In this document: in pieces, positions 33,767 through 45,462 of the stretch
Numbering within the stretch: position 1 is the stretch's first letter
How the letters are laid out: each line of letters opens with the position of its first letter
DNA from: Symmetrospora coprosmae
Taxonomy: Eukaryota > Basidiomycota > Cystobasidiomycetes > Symmetrosporaceae
DNA: 64,000 nt
Direction: 5' to 3'
Assembly: GCA_008802785.1 (NCBI GenBank)
Contig: VUYT01000008.1
Location: 186,001-250,000 of the forward strand
Position numbers and translations under genes: made by a program
Notes under the pieces: generated by a model
What the model was told of the DNA's origin: nothing
Databases searched by the model: none
What the model saw: only the letters and a program-made list of their open reading frames with translations

Positions 33767-35185
33767 TCACGCCAGCTCGTTCGACGTCGGCTCGAATGGT
33801 AGGCGATCCTGCAGGGCGAATTCGGGTCTGATGTCCTTTTCCGTGCCATCTGGGCCAATCAGGACGATTTTGGCTTTCTTGTTCTGCCAGTAGATGCCCC
33901 TTTTGTATGTGAAGTTGGTGATGCGCACCCGGGAGTCAGGTCCCTCGGGGCTATGGGCCTTGTGCTTGTATGTGAAAACGACACGGCCGTCCTTGAATCG
34001 CTCGACCACTCCGCCGACAGCAGCCGATTCGTGATCCCGATACTTATCAAGGACACGGAAGTCCGGGCAGATGTAGATGCCTGGTCCTCCCTTGGGATTG
34101 TTCCAGTAGTACTCGAGGAAGACCCGTCTGTCGGTTTTCAAAGGATTGTTGTAGACCTTGAAGTTCTGGAGCTTCGTCGAATCTGCCAACGGCCGAGGGA
34201 TTTCTCCACCGGATGGCAACCAGTCTGCATACGGATGGAGCACGTATAATCCTGCAGTGTTGACCTTAGTAGCAGTCGCTCCCGGTGACTGTGTACGGGG
34301 GAACGAGTTCGGACTGGTCTTGGCAGCCACCGCGGATGTTGCAGGGATACCGGCAGCGACAGGTTGAGGCGGTTGCCCACTCAAGTGTCTCATAGTGCGC
34401 ATGCCAGCTCCGGCGGTAAAGATCTGGGTCCGCTGCGGAGGGGAAGTATTGCGAGGGCTCTGCTGCTGTGCAGGGCTCCCTGGCGGCGAACGCTTGCGTG
34501 GCGTACTGGCTGCGGAGGAGCGACCGCGGACTGTTGGGCTGACATTACCGGAGCCGCTGGAGGCTGCAGGGATGTCGTGAGCAGGCCCAGCGGAGCTTGA
34601 TCGAGCGAGGGCGGTGGGCGACTTGGCCCGAGGCGTGGTGCTGCCCGAACTGACAGAACTGCTCACACAGGGAGATTGATGACGGGAACCAGGGCTTCCC
34701 GGCTGGGAGGGAGGGTACTCTCCGTGCTTCAGAAAGTACTCCAGTGCCGCCTTCTCTCGGCGCACTGTCTCATTGTGCCCGTCCAGGATGCCCTGGAGCC
34801 TCGCGTTCAGCTGTGCCGTGGCGCTGCTCGGCCCGGACATTCGGTTTGTGGGAGAGGGCGTGCGCGAGGCGCGCCTCGCGGATGATGATGGACCACGGCT
34901 GGGTTGTCGAGGAATCATGATGCTGTCTGACACAGACGGATCAGGCAGAGGAGCGGAGTGTTCGGGAGAGGAGGGCTCGAAGGCGGGAGAGCAGGGGGGA
35001 GGGTGGGGGGGTGATCTATCTGGATCTGCGGGTGCGGGTGACTCAGAGGGGGAGAGAGAGGGAGGACCGCCGAACTCGAGCTTTTGTAGCGATCGCTGGG
35101 CAGAGCGACCGAGGCCCAAGGTGCGCGCTGAAAGGGAGGCTAGAGCCTTTCCCGGCGGTGAGTTCAGGCTGTGCGCCCGAGGCAT
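33767..35185 (-). CDS. Unrecognised protein, second paralogue with the shared C-terminal domain
   Basis: A single exon is proposed from an ATG at 35185 (other in-frame starts at 34918 are possible, and the frame stays open upstream to 35584). The stop is at 33767, giving up to 472 residues. The first 300 residues are Ser/Pro/Arg-rich and disordered with one helical patch (NARLQGILDGHNETVRREKA). The C-terminal 150 residues hold PDFRVLDKYRD, RITNFTYKRGIYWQN, AKIVLIGPDG, KDIRPEF and RLPFEP, matching the preceding gene. A YxxDWLPSGGEIPRP and YYWNNPKGGPGIY stretch is more strongly aromatic than the relative. No function is claimed. Position relative to COX7 (start of COX7 is 756 bp upstream) makes a shared promoter unlikely. 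Confidence 0.65.
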   Translation of the reverse strand: MPRAHSLNSPPGKALASLSARTLGLGRSAQRSLQKLEFGGPPSLSPSESPAPADPDRSPPHPPPCSPAFEPSSPEHSAPLPDPSVSDSIMIPRQPSRGPSSSARRASRTPSPTNRMSGPSSATAQLNARLQGILDGHNETVRREKAALEYFLKHGEYPPSQPGSPGSRHQSPCVSSSVSSGSTTPRAKSPTALARSSSAGPAHDIPAASSGSGNVSPTVRGRSSAASTPRKRSPPGSPAQQQSPRNTSPPQRTQIFTAGAGMRTMRHLSGQPPQPVAAGIPATSAVAAKTSPNSFPRTQSPGATATKVNTAGLYVLHPYADWLPSGGEIPRPLADSTKLQNFKVYNNPLKTDRRVFLEYYWNNPKGGPGIYICPDFRVLDKYRDHESAAVGGVVERFKDGRVVFTYKHKAHSPEGPDSRVRITNFTYKRGIYWQNKKAKIVLIGPDGTEKDIRPEFALQDRLPFEPTSNELA

Positions 35186-35584
35186 AGAGGTCTTTGCCAC
35201 CAGGGCCGTCGGACAGGCTTGCCATCTGTAGTGCGGGTGTAGCGCAGTCGGGGCAGTGTGCATGCGGGCGTGGCGACGGACGGCCATATGGTCGTCTGAC
35301 CAGGAGCGCCTGCCTGCACTGGGATGGCCAGAGCCGGGGCTGTGAGCTCGATTCGAGCGGGTGCAGAGCAGCAGTGTCAGAGTAGCTGTTAGGTGAGTCA
35401 GTAGGTGGCATAGAGCCGCGCCGCGATGCTGCAGCATGATGATGCCTCCGATGCTCTTGCTCCGATCGGACAGCCGGCGGCGGCAGTCGGAAATGAGAGC
35501 GAGCCTTGCACATGCGGGGGGCTGAGCCATGTACAATAGTACAGAGCAGCACGATAGGTCCATCCATCCATCGTTGTCCTCCAT

Positions 35585-35941
35585 CTAGCTTCCACCCTTC
35601 TGGACCTTGCCGACTCCGCGAGCCCTGTTTGTAGCAGTTATCCCCATCAGCCTCGAGCCCCTCCTCCATGAGCCGAAAGGGCAAGAGAGAGAGGTGAAAC
35701 GCACATGTTGGTCATTCCGTACATGGAGCCAGCGAGGCCGACAGAGAAGAGGACCATGTATGCGCGCAGGTAGAGCGGTCCTCGTGGATTCTTCTGTTGA
35801 ATCTCTCTGTGCATCAGCTCTGTTCCATCCTTCGGGGCAGGTGGGATGGATGGGACGGACCTGGTGGATGAAACCGGGAGCTGCCTGGAGCTGCCTCTGC
35901 ATCTCTGGGACGCGGTTCGGGCGGTTGACGAGGGCGTCCAT
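35585..35941 (-). CDS. COX7: Cytochrome c oxidase subunit 7 (COX7A-like)
   Basis: Exons 35941-35861, 35793-35705 and 35651-35585 give 78 residues. The small size, the N-terminal RVPEMQRQLQ, the KNPRGPLYLRA motif before a single membrane helix (YMVLFSVGLAGSMYGM) and a short basic matrix-side tail match the fungal COX7 family. The subunit stabilises complex IV in the inner mitochondrial membrane. The join at AAG/ATC after the second intron was placed because it gives a continuous helix and retains frame. No separate targeting peptide is obvious. Confidence 0.85.
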   Translation of the reverse strand: MDALVNRPNRVPEMQRQLQAAPGFIHQVRPIHPTCPEGWNRADAQRDSTEESTRTALPARIHGPLLCRPRWLHVRNDQHVRFTSLSCPFGSWRRGSRLMGITATNRARGVGKVQKGGS

Positions 35942-36627
35942 GGTGGTCTATGTAATGTGTGCAGATGTGTGCGAATATGTGGTGTTGTCGGACGAAGCGG
36001 TGCGCAGAGGGGGGAAAGCAGACCTCTCGGTGCTCATCCTGCCTGTCCGCCTGCGGGCTGCTGCCTGCCGTGCTCAGGCTGACCACCGACTCCATCCTTC
36101 CGCCAACAGCATGCATACTACAAGGGTGATTACAGCTCGGGCGCTATGCCCATGTGCACAGGCAGCGAGAGAGCATCGCAATGACCTACATAGCTTTCCA
36201 TCGGGGCTGCCCCGCCATGATTGCTTATCGCAACCTTGCCCGTCCGTCCTCCCTGACCCTCCTCGTGTCGGTTTCGTCGCTGCTGCTCTGTCCTTGCCTC
36301 TACGACCAATGCTCCGGATGCAACTACAAAGCTGCTCCACCCGCGCCTCCTGAAGAGACGCTGTTCTGCATCCACCCGTTAAACGCCTCCGCTCCATCGC
36401 AACTCCCGTCAATGCTCCTGTCGCTGCGGCATCGGCATACGGGACCCTGACGCGCACGCCACAGAGCTCGAGGGTCACGCCGCTGCTGCTGCTCAGTCCG
36501 TCAAGACAGTCGAGCCGGCCTATCTGAGGCATCGGGACAGGGCAACGGAAGAGGGCACAGCCCAGTCTCGCGTCTGGCCACACTGCTCTGAGGGGTCCTC
36601 TCCATCAGGTCACGAGTCACTGCGGCC
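35942..36627. other. Divergent promoter region
   Basis: About 690 bp between the divergent starts of COX7 and ATG13. Small frames on both strands lack family signal. It should hold both promoters and leaders. Confidence 0.5.
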
Positions 36628-39600
36628 ATGTCGGACTACAGCCATCGCCTAGCGAGCGCAGCGGCACAAGCAGCTCAGCCGCTGCTAGGCTACCTGTCCG
36701 GGCACAATCCCTACAGTAGCAGCTCCTCGTCGAGCCCTGCAGCAGGCCCGTATGCCTCCTCGTCCGCCCCGAACCGACCAGGAACAGCCCCGCCCGGTTC
36801 AAGGGGTGGCGTCGTCACCGCGTCATCAGGCGCTGCGAGTTCTCCACAGCAGCAGCCTCCTCGGTCCTCGTCTGCGAGCAGGCATCGTGCAACATCCGTA
36901 GGAGCCGGTAATACGGGGACATCGGTGACCGGAGCTGGAGGAAGCGGTCGCGGACGGAGCGGGGATGCTCAACCAGCGGCGAGACGGCAGGACTCGATAA
37001 GCGAGGAGGCACGCAGGAAAGAGAGCAAGAACCTGGACAGCATCGTTTCGGTAGGTCTAGAGTGGCACCACCATATGCGAGAAGCTCGTGGGGCCCCGTT
37101 TCCTATGCGCAGCAGGATCGGCAGGCTGATCTCCGCCACCTCGATGTTGGTGTCCTACAGCAATTCCACTCCAAGGCCGCCCAGGTCGTCACCCAAGCGC
37201 GCTTCACGCATCTTCAGACGAGCCCGTCAGACACCTCAGCGGAAGCAGGTCCATCATCGCGTCGAGAAGCCAGCACAAGCAGCGGCGCTACCACACCGGC
37301 GAAACGGACGCGCAATAGATGGTTCAATCTAGAAATGGAGGAGAGCGAGATATTCAAGGAGGAGCTGCGGACATGGAGATCTGTCACCAATCTGCTCGGC
37401 TCCGCCCCTCCGCTACCCTCAGCGCGCTCGTCTCGCTCGGCTTCCAGCTCGCCCTCCTCGTCCGGCTCGCTGGCCGGGCAAGCTAATTACTCTGCAGTAC
37501 CAGCCATGGTCATCGATGTCATTCTCGACACTTCCGACATATCCGGCAACCAGGTGCTCATCCTCAACGACCCGAACGGCAAGCGGCACAAGGTCGACCT
37601 GTCGGGCTCGGGGCGGCATTCACGACGAGCCGGGATGGGGATACCAGGACCTGACGAGGGCAGCCCGAAGAAGTGCAACATCGTCCTCGAGCGCTGGACG
37701 GTATCGCTAAAAGGACCGCCTCCAGCAACACCGCCAGAATTACCGACTGTCTATAAGCACTGCATCATTGTGCGTCTACGGATGAACGTAGGGTCACCGG
37801 TAGGACAGATTAGGGCTGACCAGCCCTCTTGATCTTTCACAGCTGTTTCGTGCGCTATACACCCTCACTCGGGCGCTGCCCGCATTTGAGCTTCACCGAC
37901 GGCAGAAGCGGCGGCAAGGCCGTGCAGAGCTCAAGATCGGCTGCCGGCTGAGCGCGAGTGACCTCTCTGCCAGCTCGAGCAGCAGTGGAAGATCTGTGCC
38001 ACCTCGTTCGCGTGGGAGTAGCGGGCAGGACGCACGGTATCACTCCGACTCGGCAGTTGACGACAGCGCCGACAATTCTGCCGATGCCATGGAGCTTGGC
38101 CTGGACGACTCGCTGGGCGAGGGCAGCTCGTCTTTCTCGGTACAGGACTTTGCTTTCATGCCCATCGTCACGCCATTAGGGTGAGCTCTGCCGTCCCGTC
38201 AAAGCCGATACATCCGCTGCTGACCTCGCTGGTGTCCCGTGGCGGTCGGGCTGCAGACTGCTCGATGTGCGGTGTAGATATCGCAGCTGTGTCGACTTTT
38301 CTGTCGAGGAGATCGAAGCACTCCTCAGCTCGCGCTTCATCGACGAGGACTTCTTCCGACCCACGATGCGCAAGTACAGCACCAGTACAGGGGTGAGTAT
38401 CTTCCGCTGTAAGCGCGTCTTCTGCGGCCTGAACTGACAGCCCTACACAGGCTGGATCGCTGCCTATTCGAGGCTCGCTCGGTTCCCACAGTCCCCACAC
38501 GCATTCGGTCCTATCCTCCCAGCGACCGCAGTACGGCTCGCTCCCACGGCCTCTAACCCAGACAGGGCAACCAACGTCCATCGCTCCTTCGCACGACGAA
38601 GGCGCGTTTGCAAGCTATGGCAGAGCTGGAGGAGCGCAAGCCCTCTCTCGAATGCACTCGGTAAGTAATCTGCGGAAGAGATAGCTTGCGCCGCGACTAA
38701 CGCGATCTTCGAACATGTAGTATCAGGGCACGTCACCGTCGGGGGGCGCTACTACATTGCCATCGGGGGCGCCAGCTCTCATTCGCCGCCCGTCAGTGGG
38801 TACTTCGCATCCTTTCAAGCCGGGCCCATCCGCCGCAGTAGCAGCTGCACCACCTCAACGTCAGCTGTCGTCGACACCACCCATGGCCTCAGCCGTCTCG
38901 GTAACTCCTCCGCAAGAAGCACTACCGCCTGCTCAGCCAGTCAGCCGGGTAGCGAGCAGTCCCGGGTCATCGCTAAGGTATAGCTTGGGCCAGGGACCAA
39001 CACAGCAGCAGCAGCAGCAGCAGGCCTGGTCGGGCGCGGGAAGCTTCACTCCGCTGTCAGGAGCAGCCGGCGCTTCCTCCTCGCAGCTTTCGTACACAAA
39101 GCGCTCCATACCGTCCCCTATAAGCGCCCATCCGCCAATTTCTGGACTGACCGCTATGAACCTCGGCAGCTCCCCTTCGTCTTTCCAGACTGCCCCATCT
39201 TCTCTACCAGCGTTTGCTTCCGCACCATCAGGCACAACTGCGCCGGCTGCTGCGGGGTCAAGCGGAGGGGCCGCGTCAGCCCCTATCGCCCTATCTGCGT
39301 CCCCTACGCCAAGCCTCATCAAGCGCTACTCCAGTTCTCGGTATTCGAGGAGCTTTGGTCGCGAGAGCTCGGGCAGCAGTCCGGGTGGCCAGTCTTACTG
39401 GCCTGGCGACGTTCTCGACAGGCGTTCACGGCTCTCGTCGACTGGCAGTCGAGAGGATGCGCATCAGCGCTTTCGAAGCGACAACGCCGGCACAGCGGGC
39501 TTGCCGAGTCGGAGCGGAGGCACTGGCACGGAAGGTCTCCCTGAGATTGTGGCTGGCGATGCGGAGGACATCCGCTCTTTCCTGGGCCTGCTCGATAGCC

Positions 39601-40541
39601 AAGCGCAGCTGCCATCGCACTCGGTGCTCATGGGCGGGCCTGGCGCAGGTGCCGGGCGCCGTCAGGGGCGAGGTGGCGGTGTCGAATCGGAGATGGGAGC
39701 TGGCAGCACAGTACTCAGTCGGACACTGGCAGAAGAGAAGTTGCGCAACCTGGCCAACTCGGTCTACAGGGACATAGGCGGATCACGGCCCGGGCAGACC
39801 ATGTTCTCGCAACAGCAGTCGAGCGTGCCGCCGTCGGCCGGCAGCAGTGCAAGCGGAAGCGGGAGTGGGAGCCGGCCGCTGTCTATCATCCGGCAGCAGC
39901 ATCAACGCAGGCGGTCCGGCGGGGGCGGCGAAGCGTCGCCTACCTCCTTCCCTCCGTCTCGCTCGGCACTCACACCATCGCCAGACCAGTACTACGCCTA
40001 TTCTGCTAGTCCGAGCGAGCTACCTGGCAGTGCGTCTGGCAGCATCAGCGGGAGCGGCGGAGGCGGCGCACTTGCGCCCTTTGCTTCCCGTATACGCGCT
40101 TCGCAGCCACCCATGTCGAGCAGTATACCAGAGGAGGACCCGCACATTGCTCATCGCCAGGGTCATCCGCCATCACAAGCTGAACGGCCTTCTAGTGCCT
40201 CTCCGAGAACGACGACCCCGCCATACGGCTCGCTGGGCGCCCACTCGCCGTTCCCGCGGTACGTGTCGAGCTCGATGCGGAGGCGCGAGTCGAGCCAGAG
40301 CAGCGGCGCCGGGCCGTCTCGCCCGTCCATTCTGCCTGCTTCGCGGGGAGGGAGCGCATCCAACAGCCAGATCGCGGCAGACCAGCATCGTCAGGGGCAG
40401 ACCAGCGATGAGCTGGACACGTCCTCCCGCCTCAGCCCGAGCATGAGCCCCAGCGCTAGTCCGAGCCCGTCGACGCAGATCGAAGACGCGGAGGAGCAGA
40501 CGATGGGGACCCTTGACTTGGGGCTATCAAGCTCTAGCTAA
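36628..40541 (+). CDS. ATG13: Autophagy-related protein 13
   Basis: Exons 36628-37050, 37161-37769, 37843-38180, 38257-38392, 38451-38660 and 38721-40541 give 1178 residues. The HORMA-type domain begins after exon 1 with QFHSKAAQVVTQAR and TRNRWFNLEMEE; MVIDVILDTSD, VLERWTVSLKG, YKHCII / LFRALYTLTRALPAF, IGCRLSASDL and the ending FAFMPIVTPLG / LLDVRCRYR are in order. The C-terminal 650 residues are Ser/Gly/Pro-rich and disordered, as usual for Atg13, and would carry TOR phosphosites and the Atg1- and Atg17-binding sites. Atg13 scaffolds the Atg1 kinase complex at the phagophore assembly site. It is larger than the yeast protein (738 residues), mainly through the tail. Confidence 0.92.
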
Positions 40542-41301
40542 GTGTAGATAGTTCGCATGCTGATACGCGCTCTTTGATCGAATTGACCGGCGTGTGCCCA
40601 TGCACGATCGTCCGCTCTTTTGCTCTACTCGACCCACAACATACTGCCAGTGTACAGGTCACTTGCTGTATGATCGCTTAGCGCGAGTTAACAGCAAGTC
40701 TCAATGGAGCGACAAAACTGACACGACGGACGCGTACGCGCCTACATGCTGCATGTGCCTTTGTTTGGCTTCGCGAGGGCTTTCGAGGCATTGCGATCGA
40801 CAAGATGCGCAAGCTGGGAGTCTCATGCCCTGGTCTCCAGATTTCTTTCCCGTTCTCATCACTGAGTCTCAAGCCTCAAGCCGCTTTGCTTGCCTATTCT
40901 TGCGATGTCTGCCAAAGGTCCCGACGCGGTAGTCGTCGCCCGAGCCGATGGCTTCGCAGTCGAGCCGCAGCAGGGCCGTGACATGACTGCCGCGATCGCC
41001 CATTCAAGCAGTGTGGGCATTGCTTCGTATCAGCATTCATGTGGGACACCAAGACATTTCAACAATGTGCTGGGTGCAAGGGTGGGTCGGCCCTGCCCCG
41101 TAAAAACCCTTCGACTTTGTCCTGGCCCAAGTGAGGCCCACCGGTCGTCCGGCGCATATCTTCGGCGTTCAGCCCAACCGTATTGCGTACGTGGCTGCGC
41201 GCAATCGGTAGTGTGCTGAGCGCGAACCACTGCCGGGCTGACACGGCGACCGTCCGCCCAATCGCAGAGCTTGGTGTGCCAGAAGGCACACTGGCCCATC
41301 C
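40542..41301. other. Intergenic region, about 760 bp
   Basis: This lies downstream of ATG13. Open frames of up to 112 codons have no splice-supported extension or family signal. I see nothing to annotate. Confidence 0.45.
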
Positions 41302-41922
41302 ATGAATCTGCAGTGCGTCGCTACGAGCTCCGTGATTCGCGGTTGCGAGCAATGTCACAGGCTGAAGGTTTGATGTCCCCATCGCCACACCATACAGTGC
41401 AGAGCGACTCGCGCACGAAAGGCGACGCTGCCGTCCGACCTGGTCGACCTGCAGAAGATGGTCTCGCACTGGAGCGCGCTTTTCGACGGGCGTCTCAGGA
41501 GATTGACTACGAGCGTCGTCGGGACGCTGTCCCTCGAAGAGCAGCTGAATCCTGCGGGACCGCCCAAGCCGCACCTCGTACCCATCGTCCAGCTCGAAGC
41601 TGTCCGCTTGCTCACGGGCGTGTCGGAGGCCGGTATTGAAGTATCGGCCTTAACGATTGTGCCGGTCCGAGTGGATCTTTGGCCTTGGGCGAAAGTTGTT
41701 GCCTACAAGCCGGACATGGAGGACCTTTGGAGCGGGTTCATGCACGACGTGCAAGGACTGCCCAAGAACCGCACCTTCATCTTCACACTTGTCCAGTGTG
41801 ACAGGCTCAGCTACATCAGCAGGCACGCTATCGAGAGCGATGTAGCCATTCCAGCCGTGCCGAATCTCGAGAGTATCGACTGGGTCGCTTTTCTCAGGAC
41901 TGGCATCACGGTACATCGATGA
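41302..41922 (+). CDS. Hypothetical protein with a possible zinc-binding Cys cluster at the N-terminus
   Basis: The main exon is 41398-41922. A first exon 41302-41367 with a 30-nt intron (41368-41397, GTTTGA ... TACAG) would put GCEQCHRLK next to CRATRARKA. That Cys-x2-Cys ... Lys-Cys pattern resembles half of a fungal Zn(2)-Cys(6) cluster but the other Cys residues are missing, so it is not a normal DNA-binding domain. The C-terminal part (LQKMVSHWSALFDGRLRRL ... PVRVDLWPWAKVVAYKPDM ... ESDVAIPAVP) is compact and ends at a stop at 41922; I do not recognise it. The true start and the short intron are unproven. Confidence 0.4.
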
Positions 41923-42408
41923 AGGTGGGGCTCCAATTCGATGCTTCGGTCACATGTCCGGGGCAAAGAGAGGCTGGCGGTTGAGCAAGGTGGCGAGCGG
42001 AACGGCCAGTTCTGGGAGGAGGTCAAGGAAGGGTGCGAATGCGGGCGATGCAGCCAGACGACGTCTTCATACGTGTGCGCCTTTTTGAATTTGAGCCGCG
42101 AGTTCATTGGAAGAGGCAATGCATCGAGTTTGCGGGATCATCCTCTTGATTACCCTCTAAACCGGGGAAAGGGATCGCACAACGACATACTGTCGCCATG
42201 AATACCCCTCTTCAGGAACACAAGATCAGCAATAGCAATATGGTGGAAGCCTTGGTATCGGGTAGTCCGAGGGGACTGGAAGGAGGCTCGAAAGGGGAGG
42301 CGAGATGGCTCGTCGCTTTGGGTATGCATCTTCAGGTAGCGGGCTGATCGCAAAGTGGCATGGCGACCGCTTTTCTGTTGCGGGGCCATGCTTCGTCGCC
42401 ACTTTCCC

Positions 42409-43504
42409 TCACTCCTTCTTCTCCTCCGTATCGCCCTTGGTGCTCTTGATAAACTCGAGAGCGAGCCTGGTGCTATCCTTGGGCGACACCGTGTACTTGG
42501 CGTCGATGATCTTGCCGCCTTTCTCTACGACATAGTGCGAGCGCTGGTTGGACTTGGCGCTCTTTACGGCTCCGAGGAGGCTAAGGAGGATCTGACCCGG
42601 GTCGCAAAGGAGGTGGTAGGGCAGGTTCTTGCTCTGCTTCCACGAGAGCTGCGCCTTGGGCGAGTCGCCCGAAAGGCCATATACTGAAGAGAGCAACATG
42701 AATCAGCACTTGTGTCAGTCAAGATAGCTAGAAGGTTGCAGAATGGCAGGAGCTGGACTCACCATCGTACCCGAGCGGGCCAAAGTCAGCGTACTGATCC
42801 CTGTAGTCGCAGGCCTGGGTGGTGCAGCCAGGGGTGTTGGCCTGTGCATGAAGCATTCTTATGGAATCAGTCCCGTGTCGACAGAGCACCGCTTGACGTT
42901 TCATGCGGAGAAGACAGCTAGCAGCCATGGCCCACGTGCCTTATGCACGCACCTTTGGGTAGACGAAGAAGACGGCGCCCTTCTCCTTGACAATGTCGGC
43001 TATCGAGACGTCCTCGTCGTTCTCGTTCTTGAGGATGAGCCCTTCGGGAAGGGACTCGCCGACCTCGAGGCGCTTCTTGGACTTTGAAGCCTCCTTATCG
43101 CCAGAAGTCGCCTCTGCCTCCGCGGCTCTGGCAATCTCCTTGTTCTCCTCTGGAACAGTGACGCCCTTCTCCTCGGTAGGGATTCCCTCTGCTACGCCGT
43201 CCTTCGTGGGCTCCGTAGGACCCGCAGGGGCAGCCTCCTCCTCCTTGCCGTTGCCATTGGCGTTCGCATCTGCCGCCTTCTCGCCTGCCTCATCGGCGGC
43301 GTCCGCGGTTTTGGCCTTCTTTGTCGCGCGCGGCTTGGCTGCAGAAGGAGCAGCAGCGGCCTTGGGCTCTGGTGCAGGGTGTCCACCTCCGCGCGTGGAT
43401 CTGCGCAACTCGCCCGCGGCAGCTGGCGCTTTCTTGTCGTCGCTGCCGTTCGCAGGCGGCGCCTCCTCGGCGTCGCGCTTCTTTGAGGATCCCTTGGGAG
43501 GCAT
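42409..43504 (-). CDS. DOT5: Nuclear thiol peroxidase, peroxiredoxin Q/BCP type
   Basis: Exons 43504-42953, 42841-42763 and 42683-42409 give 301 residues. The AhpC/TSA domain covers about 150-300: GESLPEGLILKNEND, KGAVFFVYPK / ANTPGCTTQACDYRD, VYGLSGDSPKAQLSWK, LPYHLLCDPGQILLSLLGAV, and SHYVVEKGGKI. The peroxidatic Cys is at 190 and the resolving Cys at 195, the five-residue spacing of PrxQ/BCP. About 150 residues precede it: Ala/Lys/Glu-rich with a basic patch (KPRATKKAKT) that looks like a nuclear signal, as in yeast Dot5. It reduces hydroperoxides with thioredoxin. The start is the first Met of the exon. It diverges from the TRAF-type gene by 301 bp. Confidence 0.93.
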
Positions 43505-43805
43505 GGTGCTTTGTTGCGGTTCACTGGCAGTGACTGAAGTGCGTATTCTCCTTGCTGCGAATTGCTATACCCTGCCTGTAATGCGTCGAGAAGCAACCTG
43601 GACGAGGAGAAGCTGCAGGCGGAGAAGCCATAGGCGGCGGCGGCGGCGGCTGCTCCGGGAAGCCCGGCGGTCGCGCGGCTTGCTTGCCGTCACATCCTTC
43701 CCAACCCAATTGCAATTCAGAGCATAGCAGAGCAAGACGGCATGGATATCACGTCGACATTGCTTGCAGCCGTCACCGTCACCGTTGACCCGCTCATCGC
43801 CCAGG

Positions 43806-45073
43806 ATGGCCGCACCTCCACGCTCTGGCCTTGACCGCGAATACTGGCGTGCGCGAGACAGGAAGCAACGGCAGCAGGACAACTACCTCGACGACGACGA
43901 AACCGACCGCAAGTCAGATCCCATGCTCGAGGGGCGCCAGCACAGCGACAGCTTAGGCTCCACGCTGTCGTCCGGCTTCTCTGCAAAGACGCCTGCTCGC
44001 GAGGTGCCCTTTTCGCCACCATCCGCGTCGTCAGCAGCACGCTCGTCGTCAAAGACCGCCCAGTCACCTCATGCAGGCTGGCGCAGTCCACCCGAGCGCA
44101 AGTACGAGCCTGGATATGAGGGGGAGGAATACATTGTGCCATTACCGACAGCCCGCTCGACTCGACCTCTGCCGGCAGCATCGACCACCCTGTCCTCCCG
44201 AGCCTCTTTCCCTATCGTACGGACATGCAAGTTTGCCAAGGCTGGGTGCGTGCAGCACTCCTGACAATTTGGTCATGGCCTGGCACCTAACTTTGCAGTT
44301 CAATATCATATCTTTCAGCTGTCCGTTCCAAGGCGCGCCGCATGAGGTCGAGCACCATGAAGCAAGCTACTGCACGCCCCTATACACTCAGCTAGCACAT
44401 TACAAGATGCTGGCCTCCACCAGCGCCTCATCATCATCAGAATCAAGATTCCGCTCACCGACGCGAAAAGCCAAACGACTGCCCAACCCGAGTACTTCTG
44501 CCAAACCAGAGCTGCCTGTGCCTGGACATGCTGAAGGAGCAGAAGAAGCACCTTGTTCGCTCAAGGAGCAAATAGCACGTCTGCAGTCGGATCTATCGCG
44601 CGCGCAGAAGGAGCTGGAGGAGGAGAAGCGGCTGCGGACGGAGCGTCTGCGCCGAGCAGGAGAGCGGGTCCTCGAGCTCATGAGCATATCCTCGCTTGGG
44701 GAGGGCAAGGTCGAGGTACTGCAGGCGCAGGTGGGCACGTTTCTACCTTCTCTAGACTGGCGATCTCCTTGCGCTGATATGGCAATTCCCGCGCCCGCAG
44801 CTCCACGCCGAACGAGAATTGCGCGAGAAGCTAGAAGAAGAGCTCGACTCGCTCAGACCGCCACCGCATACTTCAGCGCCGAAGGGCAATCACCGATCGC
44901 GAAGGGAGCGACGCCTGTCCAGTAACAGCACAGTCCGGTTTCTCATCCCTTCAAGCCCGGAAAAAGTGCCGCATGAGCCGCTCAGCGAAGCCGCTCACCG
45001 GAAGAAACGGGAGAGATCAGCCAGCGAGGAGCTGGTCGAGGAGCAGCGCAGGGTGCAGAGGGCGCGATGGTGA
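43806..45073 (+). CDS. TRAF-type zinc finger and coiled-coil protein
   Basis: Exons 43806-44245, 44319-44730 and 44801-45073 give 374 residues. A disordered N-terminus (about 1-145) leads to TCKFAKAGCPFQGAPHEVEHH and EASYC, the C-x6-C-x11-H-x6-C spacing of a TRAF-type zinc finger. A long heptad-rich helix follows (LKEQIARLQSDLSRAQKELEEEKRLRTERLRR ... LHAERELREKLEEELDSL) and then a basic Arg/Lys/Glu tail (HRKKRERSASEELVEEQRRVQRARW). The acceptor for exon 2 was moved from TTTGCAG to CTTTCAG because it restores the finger. Protein-protein scaffolding is a reasonable inference; no pathway is shown. Confidence 0.75.
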
Positions 45074-45462
45074 GGAGCAGATACATTTCGAAGTGCGTTA
45101 CACCTGATTGCAGGTCAAGGTCAAGGGTATGGCAGGCAGTCGGTGACGAGCAGGAGACCCGCATCAGGGTCGCAGATTCGCAGAGCACGCCAGCGCGCAA
45201 TTGCATTTCGTTCGATCTTCAGTCCAGTGCAGTCATACATCGTTGTAGCATCACATGCGCACTCATCTAAGCTTATCTAAGGTCATTCAGGCTCCCAGCA
45301 ATCAAGAAGTCAATCTTTCTCTTGATGCGGGTCTCGCATTCCAAACAGTGTCACCCACTGAAAAGACACGGTAGTGCTGCATGCCTCCGCTGACGCAATG
45401 CCACGCATGCATTAGCGTCCACGACGTCTAAAGAATAGGTCCCGCAGGCCAAGGCGCCCCCG

